Assembly (NCBI GenBank): GCA_035462375.1
Contig: DATHUJ010000240.1
Coordinates: 1-53,710, forward strand
DNA from: DASTQL01 sp035462375
GTDB taxonomy: Bacteria > Actinomycetota > Actinomycetes > Jiangellales > Jiangellaceae
Direction of reading: 5' to 3'
Length of the DNA stretch: 53,710 nucleotides
Part shown: piece by piece, positions 16,634 through 26,838 of the stretch
Layout of the letters: the number at the start of each line of letters is the position of its first letter
Position numbering within the stretch: the stretch's first letter is position 1
Position numbers and translations under genes: made by a program
Notes under the pieces: generated by a model
The model's input: only the letters and a program-made list of their open reading frames with translations
What the model was told of the DNA's origin: nothing
Database searches by the model: none

Positions 16634-17065
16634 GTGCTCATCACCAACCACGTCCTGTCCGGCGCCCTGCTGGGGCTGGCCGCGCCCGGACCGACGACGG
16701 CGGCGGGCGGAGGGTTCGCCTCCCACTTCGTGCTGGACGCGGTCCCCCACTTCGGTGTGGACGAGGAGCACCTGATGCGGATCGCCGTTCCGGACGGGCT
16801 CCTCGGCCTGGCCTGCATCGGGACGGTCCTGGCAGCCACGCCCGGACCGCACCGGCTGCGGGTGGCCGTCGGCATCGTCGGCGCGTGCCTACCGGACATG
16901 GACAAACCCGGCAAGCAGTTCTTCGACCGGTCGCCCTTCCCCGCCTGGTTCGACCGGCTCCACGACCGGATCCAGCGCGAGGCGGTGCACCGGTGGACGG
17001 TCGAGCTGTCGGCGGCCGCGGCCTTCACGACGACGTTCGCCCTCCTCGTCCGGCGGCAGCGCTGA
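16634..17065 (+). CDS. Small membrane protein (possible YdjM-like metal-dependent hydrolase family)
   Basis: A 143-aa protein with three or four hydrophobic segments (about residues 8-22, 52-68, 75-90 and 122-138). Motifs SHFVLDAVPHFG (28-39) and LPDMDKPGKQFF resemble the His/Asp clusters in YdjM-type inner-membrane metal-dependent hydrolases, but the usual HRG(I/L)THS is absent and the protein is short. Function unknown. GTG at 16634. It ends in a small hairpin shared with the convergent MFS gene. Confidence 0.65.
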   Translation: MLITNHVLSGALLGLAAPGPTTAAGGGFASHFVLDAVPHFGVDEEHLMRIAVPDGLLGLACIGTVLAATPGPHRLRVAVGIVGACLPDMDKPGKQFFDRSPFPAWFDRLHDRIQREAVHRWTVELSAAAAFTTTFALLVRRQR

Positions 17066-17076
17066 TCACGGATCAG
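17062..17076. terminator. Perfect 6-bp hairpin holding both convergent stop codons
   Basis: CTGATC-ACG-GATCAG. The TGA of the plus-strand gene is in the left arm and the complementary TCA of the minus-strand gene in the right arm. Possible bidirectional terminator. Confidence 0.35.
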
Positions 17077-18752
17077 TCCGTCCCGTCCGCCGCCTCGCCA
17101 CGCAGGTTGTCCGGACCCATCCGCCGCGCTTTCGTCCGTACCTCGTCCTGGGCCGCAGTGGTCCCAGCCGGTGAGGCCCCCAGGCCCGCGAGGAAGTCCT
17201 CCTGGGCGACGGCCCAGAGCCGGCACGGCGACGCCGTCGTGACCGTAGCCGTCCGGGGGACGGAGCGGAGCAGGGCGATCTCGCCGAAGCCGTCGCCGGC
17301 CCCCACCTCCACCGCGGTGGAACCCCCGGTGGCGGTGACGAGCACGTCGCCCTCCTCGATCAGGTAGTACCGATCGCCCGGTTCCCCCTCGCGGACGACC
17401 GTGTGCCCGGCGGGCACAGAGAGTTCCTCTGCCGCGGCAGCGAGACCCTCGAGGACCGGTACGGGCAGGTGGCGCATGAACGGGTGGTGGCGCAGCAGCC
17501 CGAGCAGCTCGGGCCGGTAGACGGCTCGACTGTCGAGCACCACCATCGAGCGCCAGGACACGGCCGCGAGCACCGGCAGGGCGAGGCCCAGCGGGAGGAA
17601 CGCGCCCGTCGGCCCGAGCCACCGGACCAGGGGTGGGGCCACGGCGGCACCAGCCGCGAGCGCGAGGAGTGTCACCGACTCCTGGATGCCGAACACTCGC
17701 GACAGGACGCCGGTGTCGACGGCCCGCTGGAGCATGGTGCGGCCAGCCACCTCGAAGAAGGACTTGCCCAGCCCCACGGAGGCCAGCAGACCTGCGGCGA
17801 CAATGAGTCGTGGGGCCGCCGCGAGCAGCGCCAGCGTCGCGCCGCCGACCACGAGCCCCAGCACGACCGCCGGAGCCAACCGGCGCCATGCCACGAGCAC
17901 GACACTGACCACCGCACCGGCCAGAGCGCCCACGCCGATCGCGCCCAGCAAGAACCCGGCCTGAGCATCGTCGCCCTCGAGAGGTCCGGCGACGTAGGCC
18001 ACCACGAGAATCTCCACGGCCCCCATGACGAGGAACAAGCTGCCGACGAGACCGAGTAGCACGGCGGCCGGCCGGTCGTGCCGGAGTGCCACGAGTCCGC
18101 CAAGAGCCGTCCGGAAGGGTCCTCCATCCCGAGCGCCGACAGTGCCGGCACCTGGTCCGAGCCGTACGCAGGAAAGAGCGGACGCTGCAGCCATGACCGC
18201 TGTGCCGGCGAGGACGGGTCCGGAGCCCACCGTCGCGCTGCCGATCCCGGCAAGCACGGGCCCCAGCAGGAGGCCGAGCGCCTCCCATAGGCCGGAGAAG
18301 GAGTTGGCCGCGACAGCCTCGTCCGCACGGCGGGCGAGGGCAGGCGAGGCGGCGTAGTGGATCGGACGGGTCAGGGCGATCGCCGCAGACGCGGCGGTGG
18401 CGGCACTGACGACCGCCCACGCCGGGGCGCCGGACAGGAGCAGGGCGGCCGTGAGGCCCAGCAGGACGGACTGGGCACCGTACGCCGCGAACAGCGCCAG
18501 CCCTCGCGGCAGGCGGTCGCCCATCATCGAGCCGAGCGGGGCGACGAGCGCGGACGGGACCAGCTGCACGACCGCAACCAGCCCGGCCAGCGCGACGCCG
18601 CCCTTGGTATAGGCCCACAGCAGCACGGCGACCCACGCGATCTGCTCGTAGGCCGTGAACGAGCAGAAGGCGGTCAGCAGGCGGACGAGCGCCCGGTTGC
18701 GGGCGACGGCGAGCAGTGAGCCGCCGACAGTTGCCCCGCTCGGGCCTCCCAT
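17073..18752 (-). CDS. MFS transporter with C-terminal cyclic-nucleotide-binding domain
   Basis: A 559-aa fusion. Residues about 10-410 contain some eleven or twelve hydrophobic helices of a major facilitator, with the loop GSMMGDRLPRG after helix 2. From about 425 a CRP-like cNMP-binding domain follows, with PAGHTVVREGEPGDRYYLIE and the phosphate-binding cassette FGEIALLRSVPRTATV. In that cassette Glu491 and Arg500 are kept, so cAMP or cGMP binding is plausible. The substrate is unknown; the domain suggests direct nucleotide gating of transport. ATG 18752 has no ribosome site but a CAGACT hexamer six bases upstream. Convergent with the small membrane protein. Confidence 0.87.
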   Translation of the reverse strand: MGGPSGATVGGSLLAVARNRALVRLLTAFCSFTAYEQIAWVAVLLWAYTKGGVALAGLVAVVQLVPSALVAPLGSMMGDRLPRGLALFAAYGAQSVLLGLTAALLLSGAPAWAVVSAATAASAAIALTRPIHYAASPALARRADEAVAANSFSGLWEALGLLLGPVLAGIGSATVGSGPVLAGTAVMAAASALSCVRLGPGAGTVGARDGGPFRTALGGLVALRHDRPAAVLLGLVGSLFLVMGAVEILVVAYVAGPLEGDDAQAGFLLGAIGVGALAGAVVSVVLVAWRRLAPAVVLGLVVGGATLALLAAAPRLIVAAGLLASVGLGKSFFEVAGRTMLQRAVDTGVLSRVFGIQESVTLLALAAGAAVAPPLVRWLGPTGAFLPLGLALPVLAAVSWRSMVVLDSRAVYRPELLGLLRHHPFMRHLPVPVLEGLAAAAEELSVPAGHTVVREGEPGDRYYLIEEGDVLVTATGGSTAVEVGAGDGFGEIALLRSVPRTATVTTASPCRLWAVAQEDFLAGLGASPAGTTAAQDEVRTKARRMGPDNLRGEAADGTD

Positions 18753-18758
18753 GAGAGC

Positions 18759-18764
18759 AGTCTG
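18759..18764 (-). promoter_or_regulatory. Possible -10 of MFS-cNMP gene (leaderless)
   Basis: CAGACT exactly six bases before the ATG at 18752; it fits the leaderless spacing but deviates from TANNNT at the first base. Confidence 0.3.
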
Positions 18765-18795
18765 AACCGTCCGGACGTCGCTGCGCAGGTGTCGG

Positions 18796-20004
18796 TCAGC
18801 GGGCCGGGACGACGACCGGGACCGGATCCGCCAGGAGCTCCGTGAAGGCCAGCTCAGCGGCGCCGAGCAGGACCGAGTCGGCCCCGAGCGCCGGCACCGT
18901 CAGCCGGACCTGCTCGGCCGGTGCAGCCATCGCCGACGCGGCCAGCCCCGCCCGTACGGTGCTCTCGGCGCCGGTGAAGATGTCGGCCAGGACCCCGCCC
19001 AGGACGGCCATGGCCGGGTTGAGGACGTTGACGAGGGCCCCGAGACCGGTGCCCAGCCACCAGGCGACATCGGTGAGGGCGGCCGCCGCGGCCTCCTCGC
19101 CGGTCCGTGCCGCCCCGATCACCTCGCGCACGGCTGCGCGGCCTCCCCCGGGCAGGCGACCGGCCGGCACCAGGAGGGCGTTCTCGCCGATCTCGGTCTC
19201 CCAGCAACCCCGGGCACCGCACCGGCAGCGCCGGCCACGGGGGCTGAGCCGGAGGTGGCCGATCTCCCCGGCGTAGCCCCCGGCACCCACGAGCGGGCGC
19301 CCGCCCACGATCAGGCCGCCACCCACCCCGACCTCGCCGGCGAGGTAGAGCACGTCGTCGCACCCGACGGCGGCACCGCGCGAGTGCTCCGCCAGCACGC
19401 CGAGGTCGGCATCGTTCCCCGCCCGTACCGGAAGGCCGACGGCCGCCGCCAGCCGGGAGCCGAAGGGCTCGTCCCGCCAGCCCAGGTTGGGGGCGAAGCG
19501 GACCAGCCCGTCAGCACGGCGCACGACCCCGGGTACGCCCACGCCCACGGCGGCGACCCGGACGTCGGCGGGGACGCCGGGACCGTGGGGACCGAGCTCG
19601 GCGCACAGCCGGGCGATCACGTCCACGACCGACCGGAGATCGTGCCCGCCGCGCTCGTGGCTCTCGTCGCGGCGGTCGAGGACGGCGCCCCCGAGGCCGA
19701 CCCGGGCGACCGTGAGGTGGTCGACCCCCACGTCGGCGGCCAGGACCGTGACCCGGCCGGACTCCGGGACGACCACGTGCGACGGGCGCCCGGCTGCCGA
19801 CCGCCCCGCGGCCGGCAGCTCCTCGCGGACCAGGCCGGCCTCCGCCAGCTCGGCGACGAGTGCCCGGATGGTGCTGCGGTTGACCCCGAGCTGCCCCGTC
19901 AGCTCGGCGCGGGTCAGGGGCCCTCGCGTGTGGACCAGGGAGAGGACGGCGGCAAGGTTGTGCCGGCGTACCTCCTCCTGCGTGGCCCCCGCCAGCCCGG
20001 CCAC
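18796..20004 (-). CDS. xylR: ROK-family transcriptional repressor, XylR-like
   Basis: Sugar-responsive repressor, probably of the ABC operon it ends. 402 aa. An N-terminal winged helix-turn-helix (about 12-65: EEVRRHNLAAVLSLVHTRG, then LTRAELTGQLGVNRSTIRAL) precedes an actin-like ROK fold. It has VLAADVGVDHLTVARVG (phosphate-1-like), GNDADLGVLAEHSRG (sugar-binding Asn-Asp), and the ROK signature around EVGVGGGLIVGGRPLVGAGG. The zinc-binding CRCGARGCWE comes after EIGHLRL with its His. GTG start, 6 bp after the permease stop, so co-transcribed last in the operon. A xylose ligand is inferred from the neighbours only. Confidence 0.88.
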   Translation of the reverse strand: MAGLAGATQEEVRRHNLAAVLSLVHTRGPLTRAELTGQLGVNRSTIRALVAELAEAGLVREELPAAGRSAAGRPSHVVVPESGRVTVLAADVGVDHLTVARVGLGGAVLDRRDESHERGGHDLRSVVDVIARLCAELGPHGPGVPADVRVAAVGVGVPGVVRRADGLVRFAPNLGWRDEPFGSRLAAAVGLPVRAGNDADLGVLAEHSRGAAVGCDDVLYLAGEVGVGGGLIVGGRPLVGAGGYAGEIGHLRLSPRGRRCRCGARGCWETEIGENALLVPAGRLPGGGRAAVREVIGAARTGEEAAAAALTDVAWWLGTGLGALVNVLNPAMAVLGGVLADIFTGAESTVRAGLAASAMAAPAEQVRLTVPALGADSVLLGAAELAFTELLADPVPVVVPAR

Positions 20005-20010
20005 GGGGGG

Positions 20011-21273
20011 CTACGCGCGGCCGGTCGAGGCAGCCCGCCGTCGCGAGAGGGCGTCGACGACTGCGGCCAGGAGCAGGACCAGTGCGGTCACGATGAACTG
20101 CACCGCCGAGCGCGACGTGATCAGCGGGAGCCCGTTGGCGATCACGGCGACCACCAGGCCGCCGACGATGGCGTCCCTGACCTTGCCCTTGCCGCCGAAC
20201 AGGGACGTGCCGCCGATCACGGCGGCACCGACCGCGAGGAGCAGGGTCGTGGACCCGCCCGTCGTCGGCGACACCGAGTTGTCGCGGGAGGCGAAGAGGA
20301 TTCCGGCGACCGCGGCCATGGTGGAGCAGATGATGAAGCAGGTGATCTTGATCCGGGACACGTTGATGCCGGCTCGCCGGGCCGCCTCCGTGTTCCCGCC
20401 GACCGCGTAGACGTGGCGGCCGAATGCGGTGCGGCCGAGCAGGAACGTGAGGGTGACGTAGAAGATGAGCGCGATCGGCACGATGATCGGGATGCCCTGC
20501 AGCGAGGTGAGCGCCGGGTTGACGCTGCGCTCCTGGTTGAGCAAATAGGTGACCACCCCGATGACCACGGCCAGGGCGCCGATCTTGAGCAGCTGGACCG
20601 ACAGCGCCTGGACCGGCAGGCCGGCGGCGGCCCGGCGACGGGCACCCAGCAGGATCGACGCCGCGTACCCGCCCACGACCACGGCGAAGAGGACCCACCC
20701 CCACACCGGCGGGAGGTTCTTGTTCATGATCGCGAGGATCGTGGAGTCACGGACGGGGATCGTGCCGCCCTCGCCGATGATGTAGAGCATGACGCCCTGA
20801 AGGCCGAGGAAGCCCGCGAGCGTGACGACGAACGAGGGCACCCCGAGCCGGGCCACCAGCAGGCCGATGGAGAGGCCGATGACAACCCCGGTCAGCAGGC
20901 AGGCGGCGACGGCGACCGGCCACGGGTAGTCGTACCGGGTCAGGAAGACCGCCAGGATGGCAGCCGACGTGCCCGCGGCGTAGCCGGCCGAGAGGTCGAT
21001 CTCGCCCAGCAGCAGGACGTAGACGAGGCCCATCGCGATGAAGATGACGGCCGCGCTCTGGTTGATGAGGTTGGCGGCGTTGAGCAGGCTGGCGAACGTG
21101 TCGGGCCGCATCACGGAGAAGAACACGACCAGCACGAGGAAGCCCAGGACCGCGGGCAGGCTGCCGACGTCGCCGCCCCGCACCTTGGAGGCGTAACCGC
21201 GGACGGCGTCGCGGACGGAGTGCTGCTCGACCGCGACCTCGTCCGCCTCGACCACGGGGGTGGTGGTGCTCAT
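20011..21273 (-). CDS. xylH: Sugar ABC transporter permease, XylH-like
   Basis: Membrane subunit of a CUT2-type sugar importer. 420 aa with about ten hydrophobic helices from residue 40 to 410, starting after a long cytosolic N-terminus. The signature LGEIDLSAGYAAG and the cytoplasmic coupling region AVGGNTEAARRAGINVSRIK are typical of the XylH/RbsC group, and GLLVARLGVPSFVVTLAG is a family segment. The XylH subgroup is favoured over RbsC by its length and by the VNPALTSLQGIPI insertion. ATG overlaps the ATPase stop (ATGA). One permease gene implies a homodimer. Confidence 0.9.
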   Translation of the reverse strand: MSTTTPVVEADEVAVEQHSVRDAVRGYASKVRGGDVGSLPAVLGFLVLVVFFSVMRPDTFASLLNAANLINQSAAVIFIAMGLVYVLLLGEIDLSAGYAAGTSAAILAVFLTRYDYPWPVAVAACLLTGVVIGLSIGLLVARLGVPSFVVTLAGFLGLQGVMLYIIGEGGTIPVRDSTILAIMNKNLPPVWGWVLFAVVVGGYAASILLGARRRAAAGLPVQALSVQLLKIGALAVVIGVVTYLLNQERSVNPALTSLQGIPIIVPIALIFYVTLTFLLGRTAFGRHVYAVGGNTEAARRAGINVSRIKITCFIICSTMAAVAGILFASRDNSVSPTTGGSTTLLLAVGAAVIGGTSLFGGKGKVRDAIVGGLVVAVIANGLPLITSRSAVQFIVTALVLLLAAVVDALSRRRAASTGRA

Positions 21274-22061
21274 GCCACAGCCTCCTTGTCCGGGGCCAGG
21301 CCGATGTCGCCACTGCGCCCCGCCGTGATCAGCTCGACGACCTGCGCATGGGTGACGTCGGACTTACGCACCTGCGCGGCCATCTGGCCGAGGTAGAGGG
21401 TGGCGATGCGGTCCGCCACCTGCATGACGTCGTTCATGTTGTGCGAGATGAGGATGACGGCCAGGCCCCTGTCGGCCAGCCGCCGGACCAGGTTGAGCAC
21501 CTGCTCGGTCTGGGCGACGCCGAGGGCAGCGGTGGGCTCGTCGAGGATGACCAGCTTGCTGTTCCACAGCACCGCTCGGGCGATGGCCACCGTCTGGCGC
21601 TGGCCGCCGGACAGGCTGGCCACCTGCATGCGCACCGACTTCAGGGTGCGGACCGACAGACCCTTGAGGGTCTCGCCGGCCCGCTTCTCCATGGTGGTCT
21701 CGTCCAACGTCGCGCCGCCGCGCAGCTCCCGGCCGAGGAACATGTTGTGGACGACGTCGAGGTTGTCGCACAGCGCGAGGTCCTGGTAGACGACCTCGAT
21801 CCCGAGCTCGTTGGCCTGCTTGGGGTTGTGCACCTGGACGGTCTTCCCGTCGAAGACGTACTCGCCCGAGTCGAAGGAGTAGATCCCCGCGATCCCCTTG
21901 ACGAGCGTCGACTTGCCGGCGCCGTTGTCGCCGACCAGCGCGGTGACCTCGCCGGGGTAGACGTCGAGGTCGACCCCCTTGAGCACGTGGACGGCGCCGA
22001 AGCTCTTGTTGATGCCCCGCAGCCGGAGCAGCGGTTCCGGGTCGGTGGTGGCTGTGGTCAT
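21270..22061 (-). CDS. xylG: Sugar ABC transporter ATPase, single-domain (XylG/FrcA-like)
   Basis: Powers the CUT2 importer. Only 263 aa: a single ATPase domain, whereas classical XylG/RbsA are tandem proteins of about 500 aa; it would act as a homodimer. Walker A GDNGAGKST (44-52), signature LSGGQRQ, Walker B LVILDEPTAAL and the His switch VILISHNMNDV are all intact. Start is the ATG at 22061, preceded by GAGGACCGAGG; the frame is open farther upstream but lacks family sequence. It is separated from xylF by 86 bp containing a strong hairpin. Confidence 0.92.
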   Translation of the reverse strand: MTTATTDPEPLLRLRGINKSFGAVHVLKGVDLDVYPGEVTALVGDNGAGKSTLVKGIAGIYSFDSGEYVFDGKTVQVHNPKQANELGIEVVYQDLALCDNLDVVHNMFLGRELRGGATLDETTMEKRAGETLKGLSVRTLKSVRMQVASLSGGQRQTVAIARAVLWNSKLVILDEPTAALGVAQTEQVLNLVRRLADRGLAVILISHNMNDVMQVADRIATLYLGQMAAQVRKSDVTHAQVVELITAGRSGDIGLAPDKEAVA

Positions 22062-22101
22062 CCTCGGTCCTCGTTCCGTGTCGATGGCCTCCGGTGACCG
22101 C

Positions 22102-22138
22102 GGCCGGGGGCGGGGACTACAGGCCCCTGCCCCCGACC
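22102..22138 (-). terminator. Intercistronic hairpin between xylF and xylG (attenuator-like)
   Basis: A GC-rich stem (22102-22115 with 22124-22138, one bulge and one mismatch) around an 8-nt loop directly after the xylF stop. It lies inside the operon, so it probably ends most transcripts or protects the xylF 3' end, giving more binding protein than ATPase. Confidence 0.55.
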
Positions 22139-22147
22139 GCGAGAGCG

Positions 22148-23281
22148 TTACTCGACGCCGTACTCCTCGCAGGCCGTCTGCAGCTCTGGTGTGTTGCACA
22201 GGTTCTCGGCAGTCGTGAAGCCGTCGGCGACGACGTCCTGCACGTTCTCGGGGTAGATCGCCTGGGGCTCGAGCAGGACGGAGGGGACCTGCTCACCGGA
22301 CTCGGTGTCCTCGGTCGTGTCGACGGCCAGCGCGTCGGCGGCCTCGGTGTCCCCGCTGGCCAGGGCGATGGCCAGCTCGGCGGCCGCGTCGGCCTCCTTC
22401 TTGATCGCCTTGTAGACCGTCACGCACTGGGTGCCCAGCAGGACGCGCTGGAGACCCTCGTCCGTGGCGTCCTGACCGGTCACCGGGATCTCTCCGGCGA
22501 GCCCGTTACGGTCGAGGACCGAGATCACGGCTCCGCCGAGTCCGTCGTTGGCCGCGGCGACGCCCACGAAGTCGCCGCCGGTCGAGGTGAAGATCTGCTC
22601 GAAGATCGTGCCCGCCTGGGTGTTGTCCCAGTCCGGGACGGACTGGTCGGCCGCGACGGTGTAGCCGGCCTCGGTGACGGCCGTCTCGTAGCCCTCCTTG
22701 AAGAGGGTCGCGTTGTTGTCGGTCGGCGACCCGTTGAGGAGCACGACATCACCCTCGGTGGTGCCGGCATCCTGGAGGCAGGTCACGAGGCCCTCGCCGA
22801 TCGCGGTGCCCACGGCCACGTTGTCGAAGGACACGTAGTACGAGGCGCCGCCGCCGAGCGTGAGGCGGTCGTAGTCGACGGTCGGGATGCCGGCGTCGGC
22901 CGCCTTGCTGATCACCGCCGAGCCGGTCTCGGAGTCGAGGTTGACGATGAGCAGCACGTTGACCCCGGCGGCGATCATGCCGTCGGCGATCGTCTGGAAC
23001 TTGGCCGTGTCGCCCTCGGCGTTCTGGATGTCCGCCTCGACCCCCGCGGCCTCGAAGGCCTCCTGGAGGAACGGCCGGTCGGCCGTCTCCCAGCGGGCCG
23101 AGGAGGCCGAGTCGGGCAGGATGACGCCGACCTTGCCACCGCCACCCTCGCTGTCGCCGGTCTCGGCGCCCGCAGTGGCGCCTCCCTCGCCCGCGGTGTC
23201 GGCGGTGTCGTCGCCGCACGCCGCCAGCACGAGGCTGGCGGCCGCGAGTCCGGCGAGGATCCCCAGACGCGTGTGTCGCAT
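22148..23281 (-). CDS. xylF: Sugar ABC transporter substrate-binding lipoprotein, XylF-like
   Basis: Extracytoplasmic sugar receptor. 377 aa with a lipoprotein signal peptide (basic MRHTR, hydrophobic stretch, lipobox LVLAAC with acylated Cys22) and a low-complexity Gly/Thr/Glu linker at 23-48. A periplasmic-binding fold of the xylose/ribose group follows, with VGVILPDSASSARWETADRP near 51, AAGVNVLLIVNLDSETG and IPTVDYDRL. The AANDGLGGAVISVLD and PVTGQDATDEGLQRVL segments are typical of XylF. D-xylose specificity is inferred from resemblance. ATG at 23281 with GGGAGG upstream. First gene of xylFGH-R and the only ORF in it ending in TAA. Confidence 0.9.
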   Translation of the reverse strand: MRHTRLGILAGLAAASLVLAACGDDTADTAGEGGATAGAETGDSEGGGGKVGVILPDSASSARWETADRPFLQEAFEAAGVEADIQNAEGDTAKFQTIADGMIAAGVNVLLIVNLDSETGSAVISKAADAGIPTVDYDRLTLGGGASYYVSFDNVAVGTAIGEGLVTCLQDAGTTEGDVVLLNGSPTDNNATLFKEGYETAVTEAGYTVAADQSVPDWDNTQAGTIFEQIFTSTGGDFVGVAAANDGLGGAVISVLDRNGLAGEIPVTGQDATDEGLQRVLLGTQCVTVYKAIKKEADAAAELAIALASGDTEAADALAVDTTEDTESGEQVPSVLLEPQAIYPENVQDVVADGFTTAENLCNTPELQTACEEYGVE

Positions 23282-23478
23282 GGGCCGGTCCCTCCCTGTT
23301 GCGCGACCGGACACCGTGGCACCGGTCACATGAATGTTGTCCGCCACAACGTATAGGCGGTCCAGGGTTCTGGGAAGTTCATATCGCCCCGCCCTTTGTT
23401 GCGTCTGATAACAATCCTGCAACGTCCCGGTCACCCAGATTTCGTGTACCGGGACCAATCCGACATCGGGCGGCCCGA
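23282..23478 (-). promoter_or_regulatory. xyl operon control region with two inverted repeats
   Basis: Relatively AT-rich 200 bp. One inverted repeat is GTTGT-N5-ACAAC at 23336-23350, directly beside a TATACG -10-like hexamer (minus strand, 23350-23355). A second pair, GTTGC (23398-23402) and GCAAC (23419-23423), lies about 50-70 bp farther upstream. The shared GTTG/CAAC half-sites suggest two operators for one regulator, probably the ROK protein ending the operon. No experimental site is known to me. Confidence 0.45.
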
Positions 23479-23850
23479 TCACAGCCGGGACAGGAAGCGC
23501 TCCCCGCGCAGGGCTCGCTCCACCAGAGCCACCGACCGAGCGGCGGCGGCCAGTCGGGCGCCCTCGCGCTCGAGCGCGACGACCGTGGCCTCGACCGCCT
23601 CCGGGCCGGCGATGTCGGCGATCTCGATCCGGGCGCGCGAGAGGCCGTTGCGGGCAGCCCCGACCGCGCCGTCGAGGTGCCACGCGGCGAACCGGGCGAG
23701 CACGGCGGGATGCCGGGTCAGGACGGCGTGGACGCGGTACTCCGGTGGACACCGGTCCAGCAGCCAACCGACCGCGGTGCGCTCCCAGCCGGGCGTTCCC
23801 GGCGGCCGGACCTCCTGCGGCCACCCCGGTGGCACGACCTCCGTGGACAC
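23479..23850 (-). CDS. Conserved hypothetical protein under a LexA box
   Basis: A 123-aa soluble protein I cannot assign. The N-terminal part is WGWP-like (PPGWPQEVRPPGTPGWERTA, residues 7-26), followed by WLLDRCPPEYR with its single cysteine. A long helical, Ala/Arg/Glu-rich region (about 45-123) includes ARFAAWHLDGAVGAAR and ends in ERALRGERFLSRL. No membrane segment or nuclease motif. GTG start at 23850 has no ribosome site; a TAGACT -10 lies exactly six bases upstream, and a perfect LexA palindrome overlaps it by one base. This predicts induction by DNA damage as a leaderless monocistronic mRNA. A cell-division checkpoint or repair role is possible but unproven. Confidence 0.8.
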   Translation of the reverse strand: MSTEVVPPGWPQEVRPPGTPGWERTAVGWLLDRCPPEYRVHAVLTRHPAVLARFAAWHLDGAVGAARNGLSRARIEIADIAGPEAVEATVVALEREGARLAAAARSVALVERALRGERFLSRL

Positions 23851-23856
23851 ACGGCC

Positions 23857-23862
23857 AGTCTA
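23857..23862 (-). promoter_or_regulatory. -10 element of the SOS-controlled small gene (leaderless)
   Basis: TAGACT on the minus strand, six bases before the GTG at 23850 and overlapping the LexA box by one base. Confidence 0.5.
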
Positions 23863-23879
23863 TCGAACACGCGTTCGAT
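23862..23879. promoter_or_regulatory. LexA (SOS) box
   Basis: ATCGAAC-ACGC-GTTCGAT, a perfect palindrome with 7-bp arms and a 4-bp centre. It matches the Gram-positive/actinobacterial LexA consensus CGAAC-N4-GTTCG. It lies between the acnA stop and the start of the 123-aa gene. Only that gene can be driven from it, as acnA ends here. Confidence 0.8.
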
Positions 23880-23897
23880 GTGGCCCGCGGGCTCCCG

Positions 23898-26705
<2,808 letters not shown>

Positions 26706-26754
26706 GTAAGACCGTCCTCCGTCGTCGGCCGGCCGCTCGCACGGCCCTGCGCCC

Positions 26755-26780
26755 GCCCATCCTGCCCACGGCAGGTGGGC
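26755..26780 (-). promoter_or_regulatory. Hairpin in the acnA 5' leader
   Basis: GCCCA-CCTGCC-GTG-GGCAGG-A-TGGGC on the minus strand: 11 bp with a single bulged A and a 3-nt loop, about 50-75 nt upstream of the acnA GTG. Function unknown. Confidence 0.4.
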
Positions 26781-26824
26781 CCTGTCAGGTGAGGGTGCCC
26801 CCACGGAGCCGGCCCGAACACCTG

Positions 26825-26838
26825 TCTTGACGTCAAGA
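26825..26838. promoter_or_regulatory. Perfect 14-bp palindrome upstream of acnA
   Basis: TCTTGACGTCAAGA, perfectly self-complementary, about 120 bp upstream of acnA. It includes TTGACG, which could serve as a -35 box. It also overlaps the stop codon of the RNA methyltransferase (26833-26835). Likely operator for a dimeric regulator of acnA. Confidence 0.5.

Noticed and set aside
23480..23850. Possibility that the LexA box belongs to aconitase
   Set aside because: The aconitase gene ends at 23898 on the same strand, upstream of the box; only the 123-aa gene is positioned to be transcribed from it.
26755..26780. Hairpin with a bulged base upstream of aconitase, recalling an iron-responsive element
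   Set aside because: The loop is three bases (GTG) and not CAGUGN, and the bulge position is different; resemblance is superficial.
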